From contig DDQE01000038.1 in NCBI GenBank assembly GCA_002342545.1, forward strand, positions 4,609-10,707: a stretch of 6,099 bases of DNA, read 5' to 3'. This stretch comes from Caryophanales bacterium UBA2450. Its GTDB lineage: Bacteria > Bacillota_I > Bacilli_A > RFN20 > CAG-826. The notes beneath the pieces were generated by a model. That model was not told the DNA's origin. It did no database searches and was given only the letters and a program-made list of their open reading frames with translations. The translations under genes were made by a program, and so were the position numbers. Shown in pieces: positions 1 to 5,608 of the stretch (the first letter of the stretch is position 1; every line of letters starts with the position of its first letter).

Positions 1-1
1 A

Positions 2-100
2 TTCTTAATTTCTAAAGACGGAGAAGTTTTAGGAAGATTTGAACCAACTGAAAAACCATTTGCCTTTGAAGAAAAAATTAAGGAAGCTTTAGCAGAATAA
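2..100 (+). CDS. Glutathione peroxidase family protein, C-terminal fragment (5' end outside window)
   Basis: Only the last 32 codons are present, read in the frame beginning at base 2 and closed by TAA at 98-100. The peptide begins FLISKDGEVLGRFEPTEKP and ends KEALAE. This matches the C-terminal strand and helix of glutathione/thioredoxin peroxidases, where a 'KFLI(D/S)xxGxVxxRFxPTxxP' segment follows the WNFxKF motif. Such enzymes reduce organic hydroperoxides and H2O2 in the cytosol, in bacteria usually with thioredoxin. The catalytic Cys/Sec, Gln and Trp lie upstream and cannot be checked. The stop overlaps the ohrR start by one base (TAATG), so the two genes are probably translationally coupled and the peroxidase is a likely OhrR target. 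The family call is fairly firm; substrate and reductant are unknown. Confidence 0.82.
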   Translation, partial: FLISKDGEVLGRFEPTEKPFAFEEKIKEALAE

Positions 101-546
101 TGAAGGAATTTAATCCTGACGATACTTTAAAATTATCTAATCAGTTGTGTTTTCCACTTTATGCCTCTGGAAAAGAGATTACTAGGAAATATAAACCGTT
201 TTTAGATAAATTAGATATCACATATACTCAGTATATAGTTTTGATGGTCCTTTGGGAAAAAGACCATGTCTCGGTAAAAGAAATAGGAGAAAAGCTCTAT
301 CTAGATAGCGGCACTCTTACCCCTTTACTTAATAAATTATTAATAAAAGGATATATATCTAAAAAATCTTTACCTCGAGATAATCGAGAATTAATTATCT
401 CTTTAACTAATAAAGGATTAGAATTAAAAAAAGAAGCATATGAGATTCCCCCTCAAATCGCTAAAGAAGTAAAGTTAAGTCCAGAAGAGGCTAAAGAATT
501 ATATCGTTTACTTTACAAAGTCTTAGAAGGTTTTAAAGATGAATAG
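100..546 (+). CDS. ohrR: OhrR-type MarR family organic-peroxide-sensing repressor
   Basis: The product is 148 residues, close to Bacillus OhrR. The N-terminal stretch LSNQLCFPLYASGKE carries Cys17, equivalent to the peroxide-sensing Cys15 of B. subtilis OhrR. Tyr31 (KYKPF) and Tyr42 (ITYTQY) correspond to the tyrosines that bond the reduced Cys. The winged helix-turn-helix includes DSGTLTPLLNKL (about 70-81), the recognition helix, and a wing around PRDNREL. There is no second cysteine, so this is the one-Cys class, which is inactivated by mixed disulfide or overoxidation. Known OhrR proteins repress peroxidase genes and themselves; the operator should lie upstream of the peroxidase gene, outside the window. 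No good ribosome site stands at a normal distance (AAGGAAG lies about 13 bases away), which supports coupling through the TAATG overlap. Pairing with a glutathione peroxidase rather than with ohr is the unusual point. Confidence 0.93.
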   Translation: MKEFNPDDTLKLSNQLCFPLYASGKEITRKYKPFLDKLDITYTQYIVLMVLWEKDHVSVKEIGEKLYLDSGTLTPLLNKLLIKGYISKKSLPRDNRELIISLTNKGLELKKEAYEIPPQIAKEVKLSPEEAKELYRLLYKVLEGFKDE

Positions 547-1642
547 AGAAAAACTAATCATTAGAACAAGTATTATTGGTATATTAGGTAATGTTTTATT
601 AGTTGCCGCCAAAGCCACGATTGGTATTATCGCTGGATCTATTTCTATTATCTTAGACGCAATTAATAACTTAACAGATGCTTTAAGTAGTATCGTTACT
701 GTTATTGGCACTAAACTATCCACTAAAAAACCAGATAAAGACCATCCTTATGGGCATGGACGTATCGAATACGTCACTAGTTTAATAGTCGCAATTATCG
801 TTTTAATTGCTGGTGGCACTGCTATATACGAATCTATTAGTTCTTTAATAAGTGGCACAAAAGCTAATTATACCTATATCAGCTTAATCGTTATTAGTGT
901 GGCAATCTTATTTAAACTCGCTCTAGGCTTATTCTTTAGAACAATGGGCAAAAAGACCAAAAGTGATGCTTTAAAAGCTTCTGGAGTAGATGCCTTATTT
1001 GACGCTTTATTATCAGCATCTACTTTAGTAGGTGCGATAGTTGCGATGTATGCAGGTGTCCATATTGAAGGATATTTAGGTATCTTAATTGGTTTATTCA
1101 TTATTAAAAGCGGTATTGAGTTCTTACTTAACGCCATTAGCAGCATCGTTGGTAAACGTGCTGAAAGAGAAATCGCTTTAGGAATTAAACAATTAGTAAA
1201 TTCATTTCCAGAAGTTATTGGTTCTTATGATTTAATTTTAAATGACTATGGACCAAATCGATCAATCGGCTCAATTCATATTGAAGTGAGAGATGATTTA
1301 ACCGCAAAAGAAATTCACCCATTAACGAGAAAAATCTCTTTAGCGGCTTATGAAAAATTTGGAGTAATTTTAACAGTGGGTATCTACGCCACTAACTCTT
1401 CTGTACCTGAAGTAAAAGCGATTAGAGAAGATTTATATCGCTTAGTAAAAAATTATCCTGCAATTAAGCAGGTTCACGGCTTCTATGTTGATGTTGAAAC
1501 TAATGTTGTCTCGTTTGATTTAATTATTGATTATGACGAACCAAATCAAGAAGAAATAAAAAATTCGCTTGTTAAGGACTTAAGCGAACTTCATAAAAAT
1601 TATCAATTCTTTGTTGTCTTAGATTACGATTTTGCGGATTAA
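539..1642 (+). CDS. Cation diffusion facilitator (CDF) transporter, probably Mn2+-type efflux
   Basis: This 367-residue membrane protein has the CDF plan: about six TM segments in residues 5-205, then a cytosolic dimerisation domain. Visible hallmarks are DAINNLTD (40-47) in TM2, HPYGHGRIE (69-77) after TM2, and ASGVDALFDA (147-156) in TM5. The transport-site positions read Asn43-x3-Asp47 and Asp151-x3-Asp155. That pattern lacks the TM5 His of Zn/Cd transporters and is linked in the family to Mn-type carriers; the metal assignment is an inference. The C-terminal part (about 206-367) is longer than the single domain of short CDFs and may hold a second ferredoxin-like unit. The start overlaps ohrR by 8 bases, with AGAAGG at 525-530 eight bases upstream. 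The tight spacing argues for co-transcription with the peroxide genes, so metal export may be part of the peroxide response. Confidence 0.9.
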   Translation: MNREKLIIRTSIIGILGNVLLVAAKATIGIIAGSISIILDAINNLTDALSSIVTVIGTKLSTKKPDKDHPYGHGRIEYVTSLIVAIIVLIAGGTAIYESISSLISGTKANYTYISLIVISVAILFKLALGLFFRTMGKKTKSDALKASGVDALFDALLSASTLVGAIVAMYAGVHIEGYLGILIGLFIIKSGIEFLLNAISSIVGKRAEREIALGIKQLVNSFPEVIGSYDLILNDYGPNRSIGSIHIEVRDDLTAKEIHPLTRKISLAAYEKFGVILTVGIYATNSSVPEVKAIREDLYRLVKNYPAIKQVHGFYVDVETNVVSFDLIIDYDEPNQEEIKNSLVKDLSELHKNYQFFVVLDYDFAD

Positions 1643-2415
1643 CCGTAAATCTTAAAAATAATCCAGTTCACAAGTCTTTTAGGTAAGATACGTGAAAGGA
1701 ACACTAATAGTCTATAAGATAAACCCACTACATAATAAGTATTTGGGTTTTTCTTTTTACTTACTTTAAATATCTTTTTAGCTACTTTATAAGCAGATAC
1801 TCCATTATTTTCATCTTTTTCCATCTTAGAAACAGATTTAGAAATATGATCTCCATATCTACCATTATCTACACTTTTTTCTCTAGAAGAAGTAAATCCA
1901 GTTTTAGTGTCACCAGGTAAAATAGAAGTCACTTTTATTCCTAATGGTCTAAGCTCATTTCTTAAACCATTAGAAAAAGCTAATACACCAGCTTTAGTTA
2001 CTGAATACATTGTTTGAAAAGGAATAGAAATAGGACCAGCAATGCTAGAAATATTTATTATCTTGCTTCCTTTGCTCATATATGGAAGAGACAATCTAGT
2101 GACATTAATTAAGCCTAATAAATTAACATCAATAATCTTTTTTAATTCTTCTTCAGAGTGATATTCCACCGCTCCAGAAATACCCATTCCCGCATTATTA
2201 ATTAACAAGTTAATTATTTTGTGTTTCTTTGTTATTGACTCAATAGCGGATTTAATAGAACTAACATCGGATAAATCGCATTTAATCCAATTAATGTTAT
2301 TTTCTTTTATTTCTCTTCTATTTAAAACGTAAACGATATTATCAGGGCAATTAGAAAATAGTCTAGAGGTTTCTAGACCGATTCCACTGCTACCACCGGT
2401 AATCACAATAACCAT
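1639..2415 (-). CDS. Classical short-chain dehydrogenase/reductase (SDR), NAD(P)(H)-dependent
   Basis: The product is 258 residues, normal for a classical SDR. The N-terminal Rossmann glycine motif is TGGSSGIG (6-13). NRR (32-34) sits after the second strand and favours NADPH. CDL (46-48) has the conserved Asp, and NNAG is at 73-76. The catalytic tetrad Asn98 (DVNLLG), Ser124 (ISSIAG), Tyr137 and Lys141 (YSVTK) is intact with normal 13-residue Ser-Tyr spacing. A PG motif follows (ILPGDTKT). The tail is basic and hydrophobic (PKRLVNWIIFKIYG) and may touch the membrane. The substrate cannot be predicted. The start directly precedes the first strand, so it is probably right, yet no Shine-Dalgarno sequence is visible and a terminator-like hairpin lies just upstream. 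Its 3' end overlaps the CDF gene by 4 bases, tail to tail. Confidence 0.9.
   Translation of the reverse strand: MVIVITGGSSGIGLETSRLFSNCPDNIVYVLNRREIKENNINWIKCDLSDVSSIKSAIESITKKHKIINLLINNAGMGISGAVEYHSEEELKKIIDVNLLGLINVTRLSLPYMSKGSKIINISSIAGPISIPFQTMYSVTKAGVLAFSNGLRNELRPLGIKVTSILPGDTKTGFTSSREKSVDNGRYGDHISKSVSKMEKDENNGVSAYKVAKKIFKVSKKKNPNTYYVVGLSYRLLVFLSRILPKRLVNWIIFKIYG
1721..1758 (+). terminator. Possible rho-independent terminator of the peroxidase-ohrR-CDF transcript, inside the opposing gene
   Basis: AAACCCA (1721-1727) pairs with TGGGTTT (1744-1750). An inner TAC/GTA pairing (1729-1731/1739-1741) shortens the loop. TTTTTCTTTTT follows on the + strand. It lies about 80 bases past the CDF stop and within the antisense strand of the SDR coding region. 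The stem has only three G-C pairs, so strength is uncertain, but no better terminator exists between the convergent genes. Confidence 0.4.
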
Positions 2416-2421
2416 ATTTAA

Positions 2422-2448
2422 TTAAGAAAAAGAGGTTTTAAACCTCTT
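2422..2448 (-). terminator. Rho-independent terminator after the 120-residue membrane protein gene
   Basis: On the - strand AAGAGG-TTTAAAA-CCTCTT is followed at once by TTTCTTAATT, giving a 6-9 bp stem with a U-rich tail. It starts within the stop codon of the upstream gene and ends 7 bases before the SDR start. It should end the two-gene operon, or act as an attenuator before the SDR. A weak promoter candidate for the SDR overlaps it: TTGAGG (2458-2463), 17-base spacer, TAAAAC (2435-2440). Confidence 0.6.
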
Positions 2449-2809
2449 ATCCATTGACCTCAACATTTTCTGAAGAAACATCAACAACTTCTTCTTCAGG
2501 TCTTTTCTTAAGTCTAGCCGCTCTTCTTTGAGCTTTTTCAAAGTCACGATCGCTTTTCTTAGCGTTGACTAGTAAAACGATAATAGCAGCAACCACACTA
2601 ACACCAAGAACAATTAAGCCACATGTAAGGAAGCTAGTTCCAAATACATTTCTAACATAATTATTCGCATATCTAAGTCCACTATTAACGCTTAAGAACT
2701 CACAAATGAAACCTAATAATGTATAAATTAATCCCCATAAGCCTAATAACAACAATACGGAATAGGCGATTATTTCAAATAAAGAAAGATGTTTGAGTTT
2801 TTTCTTCAT
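2447..2809 (-). CDS. Small two-TM membrane protein of unknown function
   Basis: The product has 120 residues and is not recognised. After a basic start (MKKKLKH) there are two hydrophobic segments, about 12-36 and 60-83, joined by a short loop (SVNSGLRYANNYVRNVFG). A cytosolic tail follows, first strongly basic (KKSDRDFEKAQRRAARLKKR, about 84-103) and then acidic (PEEEVVDVSSENVEVNG). The positive-inside rule puts both ends in the cytosol. The ribosome site GGAGA (2817-2821) lies 7 bases before ATG. It begins 22 bases after the 280-residue gene and is followed directly by a terminator, so the two form an operon. The membrane protein could anchor or serve the soluble partner, but that is inferred from position only. 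Confidence 0.72.
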   Translation of the reverse strand: MKKKLKHLSLFEIIAYSVLLLLGLWGLIYTLLGFICEFLSVNSGLRYANNYVRNVFGTSFLTCGLIVLGVSVVAAIIVLLVNAKKSDRDFEKAQRRAARLKKRPEEEVVDVSSENVEVNG

Positions 2810-2831
2810 AGTTTAGTCTCCAAATTAATAA

Positions 2832-3674
2832 TTACGCTTTAGCGGTAGAGCTATTACGGATATCAGCAAGCATTTCTTGAAGTGCTTTGTTGAACTTCTC
2901 TTGCCATTTTGGTCCATTTAATGTGAATTTAGCGTTTACTCCATCTAAAGCTTCTTTAAATAAGTCTGGGAAGTTTTTATTATCTCTTCTATCTCTTCTA
3001 CCTTCAGACATTTCCACGACTTGTAAACACTTATCTAAAACATCTAATGTTTCATTATCGGTGAATCTTGTGTGTTCTCTAATATTTCTTAACATTCTCG
3101 CATATTTTGCTAATTCATTTTGAACGATGAAGTTAGATTGTGGAGTTGGTTTTCCTCCTGCTTCACCCATCACTTTTTGGAATTCAAAGAATGATTTTTC
3201 GAAATCTTGCATCATTAATAAATAGGCAAATAAACGATATTGTCTATCATCATAAGGCATTAAATCTTCAATAATTGGTTCATTTTCATTTTGTTTTCTA
3301 GCTAAATTAACATGGAAATAAATCACATCTCTAATTGGTTCCATCATTGATGTCACTAATTCATAGATTCTTAAATGTTGAGAATGATCCACTCTAATTT
3401 TGCCATCATTAGTCTTGACTAAGATTGTGGAATTGTCTCCATAAACTTCATCTAATAATTCATCATAGTTTTTTAATAATTCAGTGAACTTGTCTTTATT
3501 AGCTTCTAAGAATTTTCCAAGTGGGGTTTCTTTAGATAAACCCTTGGTTAATACTTCTTTTCTTTGGTTATAAACCTTTACGTCGTGTTCACGTGGTAAA
3601 ACATATTCAAGAGTGTCTCTTAAATGTGTAGCAACGTGAATGATATCAAAATTGTATTGATTAATGTTCTTCAT
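2832..3674 (-). CDS. Soluble, mostly helical 280-residue protein of unknown function
   Basis: An upstream in-frame ATG at 3716 is possible, but the start at 3674 is preferred. GAAGGAGG at 3683-3690 stands 8 bases before it, and starting at 3716 would place that ribosome site inside the coding region. The protein begins MKNINQYNFDIIHVATHLRD, has no signal peptide or TM segment, and is rich in long amphipathic helices. Distinct stretches are DHSQHLRIYELVTSMMEPIRD (96-116), FHVNLARKQNENEP (120-133), YDDRQYRLFAYLLMMQDFEKSF (141-162), KYARMLRNIREHTRF (190-204) and a basic patch GRRDRRDNKN (225-234). It has one Cys (216) and one Trp (257). No known catalytic motif is evident. It is the first gene of an operon with the two-TM protein, 22 bases apart, and is transcribed away from the lipoprotein gene. 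The gene is clearly real; its role is unknown. Confidence 0.8.
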   Translation of the reverse strand: MKNINQYNFDIIHVATHLRDTLEYVLPREHDVKVYNQRKEVLTKGLSKETPLGKFLEANKDKFTELLKNYDELLDEVYGDNSTILVKTNDGKIRVDHSQHLRIYELVTSMMEPIRDVIYFHVNLARKQNENEPIIEDLMPYDDRQYRLFAYLLMMQDFEKSFFEFQKVMGEAGGKPTPQSNFIVQNELAKYARMLRNIREHTRFTDNETLDVLDKCLQVVEMSEGRRDRRDNKNFPDLFKEALDGVNAKFTLNGPKWQEKFNKALQEMLADIRNSSTAKA

Positions 3675-3682
3675 TGATATAG

Positions 3683-3690
3683 CCTCCTTC
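3683..3690 (-). promoter_or_regulatory. Strong ribosome binding site that fixes the start at 3674
   Basis: The - strand reads GAAGGAGG, a near-perfect anti-SD complement, 8 bases from the ATG at 3672-3674. The longer reading frame from 3716 has no comparable site. Confidence 0.85.
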
Positions 3691-3705
3691 AATACATTAG
3701 GGAAG

Positions 3706-3734
3706 ATTAACTTCACCTACGGACAATTAACTTC
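3706..3734. repeat. 9-bp direct repeat in the leader of the leftward operon
   Basis: ATTAACTTC occurs at 3706-3714 and again at 3726-3734, exactly 20 bases apart, on the same helical face. On the - strand it reads GAAGTTAAT, between the leftward -10 candidate and the ribosome site. It may bind a regulator or be chance in AT-rich DNA. Confidence 0.35.
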
Positions 3735-3755
3735 TAATATATTGAGACTGCTAAT

Positions 3756-3784
3756 ATTATACACAAGTTATATAAAACTACATA
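3756..3784 (-). promoter_or_regulatory. Candidate promoter for the leftward two-gene operon
   Basis: A perfect TATAAT on the - strand (3756-3761) lies about 65 bases upstream of the ribosome site. The -35 region at normal spacing (TATGTA, 3779-3784) is poor, so the promoter may depend on an activator or its exact position is uncertain. A palindrome ATAAAAGTTTTAT (3782-3794) covers the upstream side. Confidence 0.4.
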
Positions 3785-3794
3785 AAAGTTTTAT

Positions 3795-3818
3795 CAATTA
3801 TTTACACAATTATTTACA
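3795..3818. repeat. Perfect 12-bp tandem duplication over the lipoprotein -35 box
   Basis: CAATTATTTACA at 3795-3806 is repeated without a gap at 3807-3818. The TTTACA of the second copy is the proposed -35 hexamer. The copy number could change by slippage and shift promoter geometry, or the two copies could be adjacent binding sites. Confidence 0.8.
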
Positions 3819-3841
3819 GATAACCGATTTAAAAATATACT
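3813..3841 (+). promoter_or_regulatory. Sigma-A-type promoter of the lipoprotein gene
   Basis: TTTACA (3813-3818) and TATACT (3836-3841) each match consensus at 5 of 6 positions, with an ideal 17-base spacer. Transcription would begin near 3848, giving a leader of about 20 bases with AGAGGGGGG (3855-3863) six bases before the ATG. Confidence 0.65.
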
Positions 3842-3869
3842 TAATACTGTATTAAGAGGGGGGAAATAC

Positions 3870-4775
3870 ATGAAAAAATTACTTTTATTACCGTTATTAT
3901 TAGGAATGCTTCTAACTGGATGTGGTAAAGAGACTAATCCAGGAGGCAACACTCCAGGAGGTGACCAGCCAGTTACTGGAACTTTTACCTTTGAAATGTC
4001 TAAAATGGGGTGGACTAGTGGCGAAGAAAATCCTAAAGTCACTGCTGATCCCGGATTAACAATAAAAGCAGAGCAAGGAGAAAATCAATCTTCTGCCCCA
4101 AAATATTGGGAAGGTACAGGAGCGGAAGACAAAACTTTAAGATTATACGCTCAAAACACTTTAACTTTGTCAGCAAATGAAATCACTAAAATTGAATTCT
4201 CTTACACAATAAAAGATAGTCAAACAATGTCTCCAAACGTTGGCAGTTTATCTAGTAGTATTTGGACAGGTTCTTCAAGTTCAGTGACATTTACTTTAGG
4301 AAGTAAAGGACAAATTCGTATTATTGAAATGAAAGTTACTGGAACTTTCACAAGTGGAGGGAGTACACCAGTAGGTCCAGTTGACCCTACTGGAGAATAT
4401 ACACCATTAAGTGTTGCTCAAGATTTAGACATTTGGATGTGGCCAGATGACTATGATTTAGATAATGATTTTGAAGGGCCAGATGCAAATGGAGTAGTAA
4501 ATTGCAAATATGCTGACTGGTATGACGAAAATATTGAAAACACTGAAGAATGTTTAAAAGGGATTCTTGAAAGTGTGTTATCTTTAGATGGATTCCCAAG
4601 CTATTTAACTGTAGATAGCGACATTGAGTACGATGCAACCAATAGTCAAGTTTATGTCTTCTATGTAACTCCTGACGAAGAAGTCGCTGCATGTATATTT
4701 GCGATGTATGAAGATGGAGAAATTGGAGTTTCATTTCAAACCGCTCCTTACGAATATTACTTAATCGAAGAATAA
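3870..4775 (+). CDS. Two-domain surface lipoprotein of unknown function
   Basis: This 301-residue protein has a lipoprotein signal peptide: MKK, a leucine-rich core and a lipobox LTGC with the lipidated Cys at 18. A Gly/Pro/Thr linker (NPGGNTPGGDQPVTG) follows. Domain 1 (about 38-160) is beta-rich with SAPKYW (75-80), RLYAQNTLTL (91-100), WTGSSSSVTFTL (132-143) and IRIIEMKVTGTF (149-160). From memory this resembles a beta-sandwich module found in many gut-bacterial surface proteins; no function is claimed. A second linker (161-176) leads to domain 2 (about 177-301), which is very acidic (PDDYDLDNDFEGPD, 192-205), has three Cys (212, 228, 275) and matches nothing I recognise. The start is supported by the lipobox and the strong ribosome site. 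The gene stands alone between its promoter and a terminator, consistent with an independently controlled outer-face protein. Confidence 0.85.
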   Translation: MKKLLLLPLLLGMLLTGCGKETNPGGNTPGGDQPVTGTFTFEMSKMGWTSGEENPKVTADPGLTIKAEQGENQSSAPKYWEGTGAEDKTLRLYAQNTLTLSANEITKIEFSYTIKDSQTMSPNVGSLSSSIWTGSSSSVTFTLGSKGQIRIIEMKVTGTFTSGGSTPVGPVDPTGEYTPLSVAQDLDIWMWPDDYDLDNDFEGPDANGVVNCKYADWYDENIENTEECLKGILESVLSLDGFPSYLTVDSDIEYDATNSQVYVFYVTPDEEVAACIFAMYEDGEIGVSFQTAPYEYYLIEE

Positions 4776-4794
4776 TATATTAAACAGACAAACT

Positions 4795-4829
4795 AAAAGG
4801 TCTTAGCGATTAACGTTAAGACCTTTTTT
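4795..4829. terminator. Terminator between the convergent lipoprotein and hpf genes
   Basis: AAAAGGTCTTAGCG (4795-4808) pairs with CGTTAAGACCTTTT (4814-4827), a 14-bp stem with one G-T pair and the 5-base loop ATTAA. T6 at 4824-4829 makes it a strong terminator for the lipoprotein transcript. On the - strand the tail is TTTTAGTTTG, so it can also end the hpf transcript, less ideally. Confidence 0.9.
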
Positions 4830-4844
4830 ATTACTAAGTAATAA

Positions 4845-5396
4845 TTATTTAATTGGATTCTCTGCTTGGATGACACCATATCCTCCATCTTTTCTGATGT
4901 AGACAGTAGAGATACGGTCATCTTCTTCATCAAGATAAACAAAGAAGTCATGTCCAAGAGCTTCCATTCTAGTAATGGCTTCTTCAATGGACATTGGTTG
5001 TAAGTAGTAAGATTTAGTGCGGACCACTACATCTTCCTCTTCGTTTCTCTTTTCCTCTTTAATCTCTTCAAAGTTAATGGCTTTGCCTAAAGAGATGCGG
5101 CCATTACTTCTATCCATTCTAGTTTTAATTTTTCTCATTTGGCCTTCAAGTTTATCCACTACTAAATCGATTGCAGCGTATAAATCTTGATGTTCAACTT
5201 CCGCTCTTAAAGGCATGGAAGGTAAAAAGATTGTGACTTCCACTTTTTGTGTTTCTTTATGAGCAGAAACGACACAACGACATTCAACTTCGTCGTTAAT
5301 AAGGAAGTACTTGTCCATCTTGGCAAGTTTTGTTTGTAATGCATTAGAAATACCTTCGGTAACTCCAATGTTTTTACCAGTAATTACATATTTCAT
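4845..5396 (-). CDS. hpf: Ribosome hibernation promoting factor, long form (HPF)
   Basis: The product has 183 residues with both domains of long HPF. The N-terminal S30AE-like beta-alpha-beta domain (about 1-98) begins MKYVITGKNIGVTEGI and contains DLYAAIDLVVDKLEGQMRKIK (71-91), the conserved helix that binds the 30S decoding region. A charged linker (about 99-127) leads to the C-terminal dimerisation domain (about 128-180) with PMSIEEAITRMEALGHDFFV (134-153) and VYIRKDGGYGVI (165-176). Long HPF dimerises 70S ribosomes into inactive 100S particles in stationary phase or stress; the short Proteobacterial form lacks the C domain. An AAAGGAG ribosome site (5406-5412) supports the start. The gene stands alone and faces the lipoprotein terminator. 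All expected parts are present. Confidence 0.96.
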   Translation of the reverse strand: MKYVITGKNIGVTEGISNALQTKLAKMDKYFLINDEVECRCVVSAHKETQKVEVTIFLPSMPLRAEVEHQDLYAAIDLVVDKLEGQMRKIKTRMDRSNGRISLGKAINFEEIKEEKRNEEEDVVVRTKSYYLQPMSIEEAITRMEALGHDFFVYLDEEDDRISTVYIRKDGGYGVIQAENPIK

Positions 5397-5446
5397 GATA
5401 TTTAGCTCCTTTCCAAATCACTGAAATAGGATTTTTAGACACTTTT

Positions 5447-5452
5447 ATTATA
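5447..5452 (-). promoter_or_regulatory. Candidate -10 box of the hpf promoter
   Basis: A perfect TATAAT on the - strand lies about 35 bases upstream of the hpf ribosome site. The hexamer 17 bases further up (TATCAA, 5470-5475) is a poor sigma-A -35 and sits inside the 5461-5480 inverted repeat, so control by another sigma factor or by a regulator is possible. Confidence 0.45.
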
Positions 5453-5460
5453 CAATTTCC

Positions 5461-5480
5461 AGTCCTATTTTGATAGGACT
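5461..5480. repeat. Perfect inverted repeat at the hpf -35 position
   Basis: AGTCCTAT (5461-5468) and ATAGGACT (5473-5480) are exact 8-bp inverted arms around TTTG. It covers the place where the -35 box of hpf would lie. No U-run follows on either strand, so it is not a terminator. A dimeric regulator's operator is the simplest reading. Confidence 0.6.
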
Positions 5481-5546
5481 AAAGAATAACTTTTATTATC
5501 TATATATTATTATTAACAAAGTTAATAGATGTAAGTCCAAATTACT

Positions 5547-5575
5547 TTTAAAAATATTTTTACAAATTTTCTAAT
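5547..5575 (+). promoter_or_regulatory. Weak candidate promoter for the 121-residue gene
   Basis: TTTAAA (5547-5552) and TCTAAT (5570-5575) are separated by 17 bases, 4/6 and 5/6 matches. In such AT-rich DNA this could arise by chance. The region 5481-5608 shows nothing else definite. Confidence 0.3.
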
Positions 5576-5608
5576 TTTTTTCCCTCTTTATATATTAGGA
5601 GGACAATT

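Noticed and set aside
874..1146. - strand open frame inside the CDF gene
   Set aside because: Antisense shadow of hydrophobic TM codons; no start signals. The frame at 523-723 is rejected for the same reason.
3675..3716. Upstream ATG giving the 280-residue protein 14 more residues
   Set aside because: The extension would contain the strong ribosome site GAAGGAGG, and no ribosome site precedes 3716.
3795..3822. DnaA boxes / replication origin
   Set aside because: TTATTTACA occurs twice but differs from TTATCCACA at two positions, and no dnaA or dnaN gene or further boxes are nearby.
3794..4042. 82-codon - strand frame across the lipoprotein start
   Set aside because: It would overlap the promoter, ribosome site and signal peptide of the lipoprotein gene; the composition is not protein-like.
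4387..4734. 115-codon open frame on the - strand inside the lipoprotein gene
   Set aside because: It is antisense to a gene with a clear signal peptide and domain structure; its product is low-complexity His/Leu/Gln-rich, with no ribosome site. A shadow frame.
5481..5608. Type III toxin-antitoxin RNA repeats upstream of the 121-residue gene
   Set aside because: No tandem repeats of 30-40 bases are present between hpf and the gene; only AT-rich spacer.
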